DNA of 8,318 nt from Nitriliruptoraceae bacterium (GCA_007120485.1 SKNP01000504.1:1-8318); one strand, 5' to 3'; numbered from the stretch's first letter, positions 1 through 7,198 are shown. Notes: generated by a model not told the origin, from the sequence alone. Program-made: numbers and translations.

Positions 1-1460
<1,460 letters not shown>

Positions 1461-1539
1461 CGACCGTGGGGCCGCGCCGATCGCAACGCCCTCGTTGTGG
1501 AGGCCCGTCGATCCTGACCGCCACCGTTGCTGACGCCCG

Positions 1540-1563
1540 CGGGTCGGGACCGCCGCCGACCCG
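1540..1563. terminator. Possible bidirectional terminator hairpin
   Basis: A perfect 8-bp inverted repeat, CGGGTCGG (1540-1547) and CCGACCCG (1556-1563), with an 8-nt loop lies between two convergent genes: the mutase stop at 1460 and the minus-strand gene stop at 1580. There is no T-tract on either side, so it would be an atypical terminator of the kind common in GC-rich actinobacteria. The rest of 1461-1579 shows no gene or other signal. Confidence 0.4.
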
Positions 1564-1579
1564 GTCGTGCGTCGCTCGC

Positions 1580-1981
1580 TCAGACGCCCCGCAGCGTCGC
1601 CAGCAGCGCGAGCCCGTAGGCGTCGGCCGCGTTGGCGTGCTCGAACTCGTACAGCGCGTCGTCGATCGTGACGGTGACACGCCAGCCGCCATCGACCCGT
1701 GCCAGGGAGAGCAGCGCGTCGCCGAGCAGTTCCCGCAGCTGGTGCTCGCGCGGCACCCACACGGCTTCGGCCTGCTCGATCGAGTCCAGCGCCCACTCGG
1801 TGGTGCCGTTGAACGCGATCAACGTGCCGACCGGTGCGCGGCGGACCTCGACGACCATCTCGGAGATGGTGAAGACCCGCCCGTCGAGGTCGCGGTCCGG
1901 AAGCACGAACCGGTCACCCTCGCTCGGCTCCCAGGGCAGCCCGGCGGCATGCAGTTCGCGGGCCAGTTCGATCCTGATCAT
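1580..1981 (-). CDS. Conserved hypothetical protein, 133 aa
   Basis: A small soluble protein with no signal peptide or membrane segment. Its core reads like an actinobacterial family I recognise only by sequence: GLPWEPSEGDRFVLPDRDLDG (split here as residues 15-34), FNGTTEWALDSIEQ (58-70), VWVPREHQLRELLG (75-87), and a C-terminal AYGLALL. I recall close relatives being labelled 'pilus assembly protein CpaE' in Streptomyces-type genomes; nothing here looks like the CpaE ATPase, so I do not adopt that name. The start is the ATG complementary to 1979-1981, preceded on the minus strand by GGAGG with a 6-nt spacer. A longer reading from 2158 is open only because it runs through the stop-free 19-bp repeats. 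The function is unknown. It is divergent from the SDR-like gene at 2245. Confidence 0.8.
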   Translation of the reverse strand: MIRIELARELHAAGLPWEPSEGDRFVLPDRDLDGRVFTISEMVVEVRRAPVGTLIAFNGTTEWALDSIEQAEAVWVPREHQLRELLGDALLSLARVDGGWRVTVTIDDALYEFEHANAADAYGLALLATLRGV

Positions 1982-2037
1982 CCAGGGCCTCCGATCGTTC
2001 CTCGTCAGTGACCATCCTCGCCGACCGGCGCCGGGAA

Positions 2038-2170
2038 CGCACGTCGGCGCCGGATACGGACGTCGGCGCCGGATACGCACGTCGGTACCGGATACGGACG
2101 TCGGCGCCGGATGCGCACGTCGGTACCGGATACGCACGTCGGCGCCGGATCCGCACATCGGCGCCGGGTG
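2038..2170. repeat. Tandem array of seven 19-bp palindrome-containing units
   Basis: Seven head-to-tail units of exactly 19 bp start at 2038, 2057, 2076, 2095, 2114, 2133 and 2152, with consensus CGSACGTCGGYRCCGGATA. A degraded unit precedes the array (2019-2037, about 13 of 19 matches) and another follows it (2171-2189). Each unit holds an 8-bp palindrome. Its two centre bases are CG in units 1, 2, 4, 6 and 7 and TA in units 3 and 5, so CGGCGCCG and CGGTACCG are both self-complementary. The third base is G in units 2 and 4 and C elsewhere. There are no spacers, so this is not a CRISPR. The array fills most of the intergenic region between the divergent genes starting at 1981 and 2245. It may be a cluster of dimeric-protein operator sites, a VNTR or a species-specific repeat; the sequence does not decide. 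Confidence 0.95.
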
Positions 2171-2210
2171 CGCACGCCGACGGGGCAGACGAACACGTGC
2201 CCACCGAGCC

Positions 2211-2245
2211 GTGACGCGACGTACGGCCAGCTAGCCTGCGCGCCG
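2211..2245 (+). promoter_or_regulatory. Probable promoter for a leaderless transcript of the SDR-like gene
   Basis: TAGCCT at 2232-2237 matches the actinobacterial -10 pattern TANNNT and ends 7 nt before the GTG at 2245. Transcription would begin at or next to the start codon. No Shine-Dalgarno precedes this GTG, which agrees with a leaderless mRNA. A weak -35-like GTGACG lies at 2211-2216 with a short 15-bp spacer. Confidence 0.45.
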
Positions 2246-3045
2246 TGCCCGTCCTCGTCACCGCCGCCCACCGGCCGTTCGCCCGCCGGCTCGCTGCCCG
2301 CTTGCTCGACGAGGGTGGCGAGGTCCGCGTGGTCGCCACCGGCGACGTCGGCTCGCTCCGGGCCGCCGGCGCGTTCGTCTCCGTCGCCGACCCGGACGAC
2401 GAAGGACGGCTCGAGGCCGCGCTCGCCGACGTCCACACGGTGATCCACGTCGGCGGTGGGCTGGCCAGTCCCGATCCGCAGCAGCTGGTCGACGACGCCG
2501 AGGTGGTCGCCCGAGCCGCCGCAGGTGCGGGCGTGGAGCGCGTGATCGGTCTGTCGCTGCCGGGCGCGGACGCGGACGCGTCCGATCCGCTCCGTCGCGC
2601 CAAGGCGGCGGTGGAGGACCACCTCGCCGGCGTGCCGTGCCCGAGCGTGGTGGTCCGTGCCGGGTTGGTCGACACCCCGTGGCTGCGCGACCTGCTGGTC
2701 ACCGGCGGGCTGGACCCACAGCTGCTCGAGCGCGAGGTGGCGCCCGTGACCGCCGGCGACCTGTTGGAGCTGTTGGTCGCGTTCGACCGGGCACGCGCCA
2801 GCGCCCCCGACGGCCACCTCGTGGTCGCGGCGGACGGGCCGCGACGGCTGTCGTTGGCCGGCTACCTCGAGCGGGTCGGTGCCGACCGGGTCGGCCACGG
2901 ATCCCTGCGCGGCAGACGCCTGCCCGACCCCGCCACGCTCGACCGGGTCGTCGAGGTGTTGGCCGGCCCCTGGTGGTCCGACGACCCGACGCTGGTCGAC
3001 GGGTGGGCGTTCGCCGAGCACGAGCCGTCGGTGCCCGGCGTCTGA
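2245..3045 (+). CDS. SDR/NmrA-like Rossmann-fold protein with a degenerate cofactor motif
   Basis: A 266-aa cytoplasmic protein laid out like an atypical short-chain dehydrogenase (NAD-dependent epimerase or NmrA type). It has a first beta strand (VLVT, residues 3-6), a strand ending in VIHVGG near 66-71, a helix DAEVVARAAAGAGVERVIGLS (split at 84-94 and 95-104), and VVVRAGLVDTPW (136-146) where relatives carry the R-P/G segment before the substrate region. The C-terminal third resembles the variable substrate domain. The usual GxxGxxG of the cofactor loop is lost: residues 5-14 read VTAAHRPFAR, with Ala7, Arg10 and Ala13 where glycines are expected. No YxxxK pair is evident. It may bind a different ligand or be a non-catalytic relative. 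The start is GTG 2245, probably leaderless. Its stop lies within the -35 region of the next promoter. The substrate is unknown. Confidence 0.8.
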   Translation: MPVLVTAAHRPFARRLAARLLDEGGEVRVVATGDVGSLRAAGAFVSVADPDDEGRLEAALADVHTVIHVGGGLASPDPQQLVDDAEVVARAAAGAGVERVIGLSLPGADADASDPLRRAKAAVEDHLAGVPCPSVVVRAGLVDTPWLRDLLVTGGLDPQLLEREVAPVTAGDLLELLVAFDRARASAPDGHLVVAADGPRRLSLAGYLERVGADRVGHGSLRGRRLPDPATLDRVVEVLAGPWWSDDPTLVDGWAFAEHEPSVPGV

Positions 3046-3071
3046 CGGGCGGCCAGCCGGCCGTGTAGGGT
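3042..3071 (+). promoter_or_regulatory. Promoter of the cobalamin uptake operon
   Basis: CTGACG (3042-3047), resembling TTGACN, and TAGGGT (3066-3071, TANNNT) are separated by 18 bp. This predicts a start near 3078, directly ahead of the riboswitch. The -35 element overlaps the stop codon of the preceding gene (3043-3045). Confidence 0.5.
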
Positions 3072-3089
3072 GTCCGACGGCCGACCGAT

Positions 3090-3210
3090 CGTCGGCTGCT
3101 ACGGGTTGCAGCGAAGCCGGTGAGAGACCGGCGCTGTCCCGCAACTGTGATCCCGGCACGCCTCCCGCGTGACCGGGTCAGCCAGGTCGCCTGCGCCTCG
3201 TAGCCACGGA
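3090..3210 (+). promoter_or_regulatory. Cobalamin (B12) riboswitch
   Basis: The conserved cobalamin aptamer core is plain. GAAGCCGGTGAGAG starts at 3113 and is followed by GCTGTCCCGCAACTGTGA (3133-3150). The B12 box variant AGCCAGGTCGCCTGC lies at 3180-3194. Visible helices are a closing stem GCTACG (3098-3103) with CGTAGC (3199-3204), extendable by two pairs; GCCGGT (3116-3121) with ACCGGC (3127-3132); CCCGG (3152-3156) with CCGGG (3173-3177); and a capping hairpin CACGC (3157-3161) with GCGTG (3167-3171) whose loop is CTCCC. Known riboswitches of this family bind adenosylcobalamin or other cobalamins and turn off uptake and synthesis genes. Its place ahead of btuF-btuC-btuD fixes cobalamin as the likely substrate of the transporter. 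Confidence 0.93.
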
Positions 3211-3215
3211 CCGGA

Positions 3216-3230
3216 CCCTCGGAGGAAGGG
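3216..3230 (+). promoter_or_regulatory. Candidate P13 hairpin with the Shine-Dalgarno in its loop
   Basis: CCCT (3216-3219) can pair with AGGG (3227-3230), leaving the loop CGGAGGA with the Shine-Dalgarno GGAGG at 3221-3225. This is weak (4 bp) but is in the right place for the expression-platform hairpin of cobalamin riboswitches. Its loop GGAG is complementary to CTCC in the riboswitch's P5-like loop (3162-3165), the expected kissing partner. The GTG at 3237 follows. Confidence 0.45.
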
Positions 3231-3236
3231 GACGAC

Positions 3237-3356
3237 GTGTTGCTGCTCCCGTCGACCGTCAGCGTGGCCTCGCGGTGCGCTCGGCTGTTGGGGTCCGCAC
3301 GCAGGGTTCCGCTTCCGGGGCAGATGCGGAGGACATCCTCGTGCGATGCACCCTGA
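3237..3356 (+). CDS. Possible 39-aa leader ORF between riboswitch and btuF
   Basis: GTG at 3237 follows a purine-rich Shine-Dalgarno region (GGAGGAAGGGG, 3221-3231) that is the first ribosome site after the riboswitch. The frame runs 39 codons to TGA at 3354-3356, in a different frame from btuF, and ends 13 nt past the first base of the btuF start, a 16-nt overlap. The peptide (starting MLLLPSTVSVASRCARLLG) is arginine-rich and resembles nothing I know. Most third positions are G or C, but not more than chance allows in this genome. Its value would be regulatory: translation through it could open the structure at the btuF start. It may be non-coding, with the strong Shine-Dalgarno the only reason to propose it. 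Confidence 0.35.
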   Translation: MLLLPSTVSVASRCARLLGSARRVPLPGQMRRTSSCDAP

Positions 3357-4396
3357 GCACCCACCCGACCTCAGCGGGCGCCCGTCGCCGGCTGCTCGCG
3401 GCCATCGGCGCCACGGCCCTGCTGGTCAGCGCCTGCGCTGGTGAGGACGCCGACGCGCCGACGGACGACGTCGAGGTGGAAGACGACGACCTCGACGACG
3501 AGCCGGATGATGGTGACGCCGACGACGCCGACGAGGGCGGCGATGCGGACGCTGATGACGTCGACGACGCCGACGCGGGCGAGGATGCCTTCCCGGCGAC
3601 CGTCACCGACAGCCGCGGCGTTGACGTGGAGATCGCCGAGCGGCCCGAGCGGATCGTGTCGCTGTCGCCGACCCACACCGAGATCCTGTTCGCCATCGGC
3701 GCGGACGAACAGGTCCACGCCGTCGACGACCAGTCGGACTACCCCGACGACGCCCCGATCACCGACCTGTCGGGCTTCGAACCCAACATCGAGGCGATCG
3801 CCGACGAGGACCCGGACCTGGTCATCGCCGCCTTCGACCCCGGCGGGATGGCCGACGACCTGGAGGGGCTGGGCATCGACGTGCTGATCTTCGACACGGC
3901 GACCAACATCGACGAGGCCCTGGAGCAGTACGAAGCGACCGGGGTGGCCGTCGGACACGCCGACGCCGGTGAGCAGCTCGCCACGGACACCCGGGAGGAC
4001 ATGGAGCAGCTGGCCGCGGACGCTCCGGAGGCGTCCCTGGCCTACTACCACGAACTGGACGAGTTCCTCTACACCGCGACCTCGCAGACGTTCATCGGGG
4101 AGGTCTACGGGCTGTTCGGCCTGGAGAACGTCGCCGACCCGGCGGACGAGGACGGCAGCGGCTTCCCGCAGCTGTCCGAGGAGTACATCGTCGAGGAGAA
4201 CCCCGACCTGATCTTCCTGGCGGGTGCTGGTGCATCCGCCCCCGACGAGGTCGCCGACCGGCCCGGGTGGGACACGATCACCGCGGTGCAGGAGGGCAAC
4301 CTCATCGAGGTCGACTCCGACATCGCCTCCCGGTGGGGGCCGCGGATCGTCGAGTTCGCGGAGACGGTGCGTGACGCGATGGACGACGCCGCGTGA
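3341..4396 (+). CDS. btuF: Cobalamin-binding lipoprotein of the B12 ABC importer
   Basis: A 351-aa substrate-binding lipoprotein that would capture cobalamin outside the membrane and pass it to BtuCD. The chosen start is GTG 3341, with GGAGGA (3328-3333) 7 nt upstream. It gives a compact lipoprotein signal: RRR at 15-17, a hydrophobic stretch 18-29, and lipobox VSAC with the lipidated Cys at 32. An upstream ATG in frame (3275) would add 22 unneeded residues. Residues 34-82 form a linker with 29 Asp/Glu of 49 and no Lys/Arg. From about residue 100 comes the BtuF/periplasmic binding fold, with RIVSLSPTHTEILFAIG (104-120), then DLVIAAFDPGG and the C-terminal lobe NPDLIFLAG. Siderophore-binding relatives share this fold; the riboswitch argues for cobalamin. 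The stop overlaps the btuC start by 4 bp. Confidence 0.9.
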   Translation: MRCTLSTHPTSAGARRRLLAAIGATALLVSACAGEDADAPTDDVEVEDDDLDDEPDDGDADDADEGGDADADDVDDADAGEDAFPATVTDSRGVDVEIAERPERIVSLSPTHTEILFAIGADEQVHAVDDQSDYPDDAPITDLSGFEPNIEAIADEDPDLVIAAFDPGGMADDLEGLGIDVLIFDTATNIDEALEQYEATGVAVGHADAGEQLATDTREDMEQLAADAPEASLAYYHELDEFLYTATSQTFIGEVYGLFGLENVADPADEDGSGFPQLSEEYIVEENPDLIFLAGAGASAPDEVADRPGWDTITAVQEGNLIEVDSDIASRWGPRIVEFAETVRDAMDDAA

Positions 4397-5490
4397 CGGG
4401 ACCGCGGTCACGGCCAGCCGGCGCGCCGACCCCCGGGTCGGACGCGTCGGCACGGCCGTTGCTGCGCGCGACCCGGGCCCACCCCGCCGTGGTGTTCGGC
4501 GCGTTCGCTGGGTTGGTCGTCGTGGTCCTGGCCGGCACGATGATCGGCGCGGCCGAGCTCGGTGCCATGGCGGTCGCCCGGGAGCTGCTCTCCGGCATCC
4601 CCGGCATCGAGCTGGACAGCGGCCTGAGCGAACGGCAGCAGGCGATCCTCTGGCAGCTGCGGCTGCCGCGGGTCGCGCTCGGCGCGTTGGTCGGCGCCGT
4701 GCTGGCCATCTCCGGCGCCGCCTACCAGGGGGTGTTCCGCAACCCGCTCGCGGACCCGTACCTGCTCGGGGTCGCCGCCGGTGCCGGGCTCGGCGCCACG
4801 ATCGCGGTGGTCTACGGCACCGGTTCCCTGGCCGGCGTCGTGGTCCCGGTGCTGGCGTTCGTCGGGGCGCTCGTGGGCGTCAGCCTGACCTACGTGCTCG
4901 GCCGTGCCGTGACCGGTGTCCGGTCGGCGACGACGCTGATCCTGGCCGGTGTGGCCGTGGCCGCGTTCCTGACGGCGATCCAGACCTACCTCCAGCAGCA
5001 GAACGCCGACGTCCTGCGGGAGGTGTGGACCTGGATCCTGGGCAGCCTCACCCGGGCGAGCTGGGGCCAGATCGGTCTTCTGCTGCCGTACACGGCGGTG
5101 TCGGTCATCGCGATCCTGTTGCACCGGCGGCTCCTGGACGTCCTGGCCGTCGGCGAGGAGGAGGCCCGCACCCTCGGCGTACGGACCGGACAGGTCCGGC
5201 TGATCGTGATCGTCGCCGCGTCGCTGGGCACCGCGGCGGCGGTGGCGGTCAGCGGGCTGATCGGCTTCGTCGGCATCATCGTCCCGCACACGGTGCGGCT
5301 GCTGGCCGGCACCAGCTACCGGGTGATCCTGCCCCTGTCGATCGTGGCCGGTGCGGCCTTCCTGGTGCTCGCCGACCTGCTCGCCCGCACCGTGGCCAGC
5401 CCGGCCGAGCTGCCGATCGGGGTGGTCACCGCGTTCTTCGGCGCCCCGTTCTTCGCGGTGGTCCTGCGCACCAGCCGGAGACTGACATGA
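4393..5490 (+). CDS. btuC: Cobalamin ABC transporter permease
   Basis: A 365-aa polytopic membrane protein of the FecCD/BtuC family, which forms the channel as a homodimer. After a cytoplasmic N-terminus (about 1-30), hydrophobic helices run through the rest, matching the roughly ten spans of the family. Family motifs visible are QGVFRNPLADP (112-122), GEEEARTLG (254-262, the cytoplasmic coupling region that touches the ATPase), SGLIGFVGIIVPHTVR (287-302) and ELPIGVVTAFFGAPFF (339-354). The GTG start lies in the GTGA that contains the btuF stop, so translation is probably coupled. The product is slightly longer than E. coli BtuC because of the N-terminal extension. Heme or siderophore permeases share these motifs; context favours cobalamin. 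Confidence 0.92.
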   Translation: MTGPRSRPAGAPTPGSDASARPLLRATRAHPAVVFGAFAGLVVVVLAGTMIGAAELGAMAVARELLSGIPGIELDSGLSERQQAILWQLRLPRVALGALVGAVLAISGAAYQGVFRNPLADPYLLGVAAGAGLGATIAVVYGTGSLAGVVVPVLAFVGALVGVSLTYVLGRAVTGVRSATTLILAGVAVAAFLTAIQTYLQQQNADVLREVWTWILGSLTRASWGQIGLLLPYTAVSVIAILLHRRLLDVLAVGEEEARTLGVRTGQVRLIVIVAASLGTAAAVAVSGLIGFVGIIVPHTVRLLAGTSYRVILPLSIVAGAAFLVLADLLARTVASPAELPIGVVTAFFGAPFFAVVLRTSRRLT

Positions 5491-6305
5491 CCGATGTGTT
5501 CGCCCGCGACGTCGTCGTGCGGTACGGCGACACGACCGTCGTCGACCACGTGGACCTGGAGGTCGGCACGGGGGAGTGGCTGGTGCTGCTCGGTCCCAAC
5601 GGTGCCGGCAAGTCCAGCCTGATCCGCGCCTTGGCCGGGACCGTGCCGGCCGAGGGCACCCTGCAACTGGATGGCGACGACGTCCGCGATCTTCCGGCCC
5701 GCGAGTTGGCCCGCCGACTCGCCGTCGTGCCGCAGGACCCGGTCGTGCCGATGGGCATGCGGGTCACCGACTACGCGCTGCTCGGCCGGACCCCCTACAT
5801 CGGCTCGTTCGGGGTCGAGGGCCCGCATGACCTGGAGGTGGTGGGCGAGACCCTCGAACGGCTCGGTCTGGGCACCTTCGCCGACCGGTCGCTCGGCACC
5901 CTCTCCGGTGGCGAGCTACAGCGGGCCGTGCTCGCCCGTGCCCTGGTGCAGGAGGCGCCGCTGCTCGTGCTCGACGAACCGACCAGCGCCCTGGACGTCG
6001 GTCGCCAGCTGGACGTGCTGGAGCTGGTCAGCGAGCTGCGGTCCGAGCGCGGCCTGACGGTGCTCGCGGCCATGCACGACCTCACCCTCGCCGGGCAGTA
6101 CGCGGACCAGGTCGTCCTGCTCGCCTGCGGTGAACACATCGCCACCGGCCCGGTCGAGCAGGTCCTGACCGAGGAGACGATTCGGCGCTACTACGGTGCA
6201 TCCGCCCGGGTGCTGGAGCATCCGGATGGTGGTGTGGTCGTCGTGCCGAGCCGCCCGCGGGACCCCGCCGCACCCGCCGAGGTCGACGCGCTGCGCCGCG
6301 GTTGA
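5487..6305 (+). CDS. btuD: Cobalamin ABC transporter ATP-binding protein
   Basis: A 272-aa cytoplasmic ATPase that powers BtuC. All ABC motifs are intact: Walker A GPNGAGKSS (36-44), Q-loop Gln83 (VVPQD), signature LSGGELQ (139-145), Walker B LLVLDE (159-164), D-loop SALD (167-170) and switch His197 (AAMHD). After about residue 225 there is a tail typical of Fe/B12 importers (GPVEQVLTEETIRRYYG, then a short extension rich in Pro and Ala). The start ATG 5487 sits in an ATGA overlap with the btuC stop and has GGAG 6 nt upstream. The same frame is open back to 4224, but that part is a shadow of btuF and btuC. Confidence 0.93.
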   Translation: MTDVFARDVVVRYGDTTVVDHVDLEVGTGEWLVLLGPNGAGKSSLIRALAGTVPAEGTLQLDGDDVRDLPARELARRLAVVPQDPVVPMGMRVTDYALLGRTPYIGSFGVEGPHDLEVVGETLERLGLGTFADRSLGTLSGGELQRAVLARALVQEAPLLVLDEPTSALDVGRQLDVLELVSELRSERGLTVLAAMHDLTLAGQYADQVVLLACGEHIATGPVEQVLTEETIRRYYGASARVLEHPDGGVVVVPSRPRDPAAPAEVDALRRG

Positions 6306-6335
6306 CGTGCCACCTCGACGTCCAGGAGTTCGTCC

Positions 6336-7016
6336 GTGCCTCGTCCGCTGCTGCTGTTCGACCTCGACGGTTGCCTGATCGATTCGACGCCGGCCATCAC
6401 CGGGTCGATCCGGCATGCCCTGGGGGCGTTGGGGGTCGCGGCGCCGCCGGCACCGGAGCTGACCTGGTGCGTCGGGCCGCCGCTGCGCGACAGCCTGGCG
6501 ACGTTGCTCGCCGACGCCGGTGACGACCCTGCCCGGGCACCGGAGGCGATGGACGCCTACCGGGCGCACTACGCCGACACCGCCACCACCCTGACCGCCG
6601 TCATCCCCGGTATCGAGGTGGTGCTCGACCAGCTCGCCCGCGACGCGACGTTGGCGGTGGTCACCTCCAAGCCGGGCGAGGTGGCGGCGCCCCTGATCGA
6701 CGGGCTCGGGCTGGCGCCCAGGTTCGCGGCCGTGCACGCCCCGGTCGCCGACCACAACTCCGAGCCGAAGGCCGTCACCCTCGGCCGGGCCCTGGCCGAC
6801 CTCGCCGACGACGGTGGGCCCGAGGATGCGGTGATGATCGGTGACCGGTCCTTCGACATCGTCGCCGGACACGCTTGCGGCACGGCCACGGTGGGCGTGA
6901 CCTGGGGCGCTGGCTCGCGGGAGGAACTCGCGCAGGCCGGCGCCGACGCGGTCATCGACACCCCGGCCGCCCTGCCCAGCGCGCTGCGAAGAGTGGGTAC
7001 ATCCGCGCAGATGTGA
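6336..7016 (+). CDS. HAD-superfamily phosphatase (phosphoglycolate phosphatase-like)
   Basis: A 226-aa HAD hydrolase with a helical cap inserted after motif I, like the Gph/PGP group. Motif I is DLDGCLIDS (9-17), with nucleophile Asp9 and acid/base Asp11; Cys13 stands where Thr or Val is usual. Motif II is VVTSKPG (Thr110/Ser111), motif III Lys145, and motif IV MIGDRSFDI (Asp170, Asp174, Mg binding). All catalytic residues are present, so it is probably active on a small phosphomonoester that cannot be named from sequence. GTG 6336 has AGGAG (6324-6328) 7 nt upstream. The gene begins 30 nt after btuD on the same strand, so it is likely the last gene of the cobalamin operon, though a role in cobalamin metabolism is unproven. 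The last ten residues (LRRVGTSAQM) and the stop are encoded by the 71-bp repeat. Confidence 0.85.
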   Translation: MPRPLLLFDLDGCLIDSTPAITGSIRHALGALGVAAPPAPELTWCVGPPLRDSLATLLADAGDDPARAPEAMDAYRAHYADTATTLTAVIPGIEVVLDQLARDATLAVVTSKPGEVAAPLIDGLGLAPRFAAVHAPVADHNSEPKAVTLGRALADLADDGGPEDAVMIGDRSFDIVAGHACGTATVGVTWGAGSREELAQAGADAVIDTPAALPSALRRVGTSAQM

Positions 7017-7175
7017 TCGCGGAGGCACACGCTGGTTGGTCCGAAGGCGTGGTCCTCGGGAGCGTGGGCACGTCCGCGCAGATGTGATCGCGGATGCACA
7101 CGCTGGTTGGTCCGAAGGCGTGGTGCTGCGAAGTGTGGGCGTATCCGCGCAGATGTGATCGCGGATGCACACGCT
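6983..7175. repeat. 71-bp tandem repeat, about 2.6 copies, with internal hairpins
   Basis: Units starting GTGGG lie at 6993, 7064 and 7135, exactly 71 bp apart. Units 1 and 2 differ at 8 of 71 positions. The third stops at 7175 with 3 differences over 41. GCTGCGAAG precedes units 1 and 3 (6983-6991 and 7125-7133), so the repeat continues left of 6993. Every unit has the inverted repeat TCCGCG / CGCGGA around the loop CAGATGTGAT (for example 7073-7078 and 7089-7094). In unit 2 outer arms GTGGGCA and TGCACAC pair with one mismatch, across a 2-nt bulge on the left arm. The segment between hairpins (from CACACGCTGGTTGG to GGCGTGGT) is identical in both full copies. The array lies between convergent genes, a usual place for REP/BIME-like elements. 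Confidence 0.93.
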
Positions 7176-7198
7176 TCTGACCGCGCCGCGAGGCGGCC

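Noticed and set aside
1982..2158. N-terminal extension of the 133-aa minus-strand protein
   Set aside because: The added residues are translated 19-bp repeats; the ATG at 1981 has a good GGAGG six bases upstream and begins the conserved part.
2038..2170. CRISPR array
   Set aside because: The 19-bp units abut directly with no unique spacers, and no cas genes are present.
3050..3063. Small hairpin CGGCC/GGCCG as terminator of the SDR-like gene
   Set aside because: Only five base pairs, without a T-tract, and it falls in the spacer of the operon promoter; chance is likely at this GC content.
2005..3159. 384-aa minus-strand open frame opposite the SDR-like gene
   Set aside because: Shadow of the 2245-3045 gene. 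It stays open through the 19-bp array because the units contain no stop codons in that frame.
3371..4453. 360-aa minus-strand open frame opposite btuF
   Set aside because: Val/Arg/Gly-rich antisense of the acidic-rich btuF sequence; it has no recognisable domain.
4224..5486. Open frame extending btuD upstream to give a 693-aa product
   Set aside because: The extension is out-of-frame reading of btuF and btuC with Arg/Pro/Gly-rich shadow composition. The ATGA overlap with its own Shine-Dalgarno at 5477-5480 marks the real btuD start.
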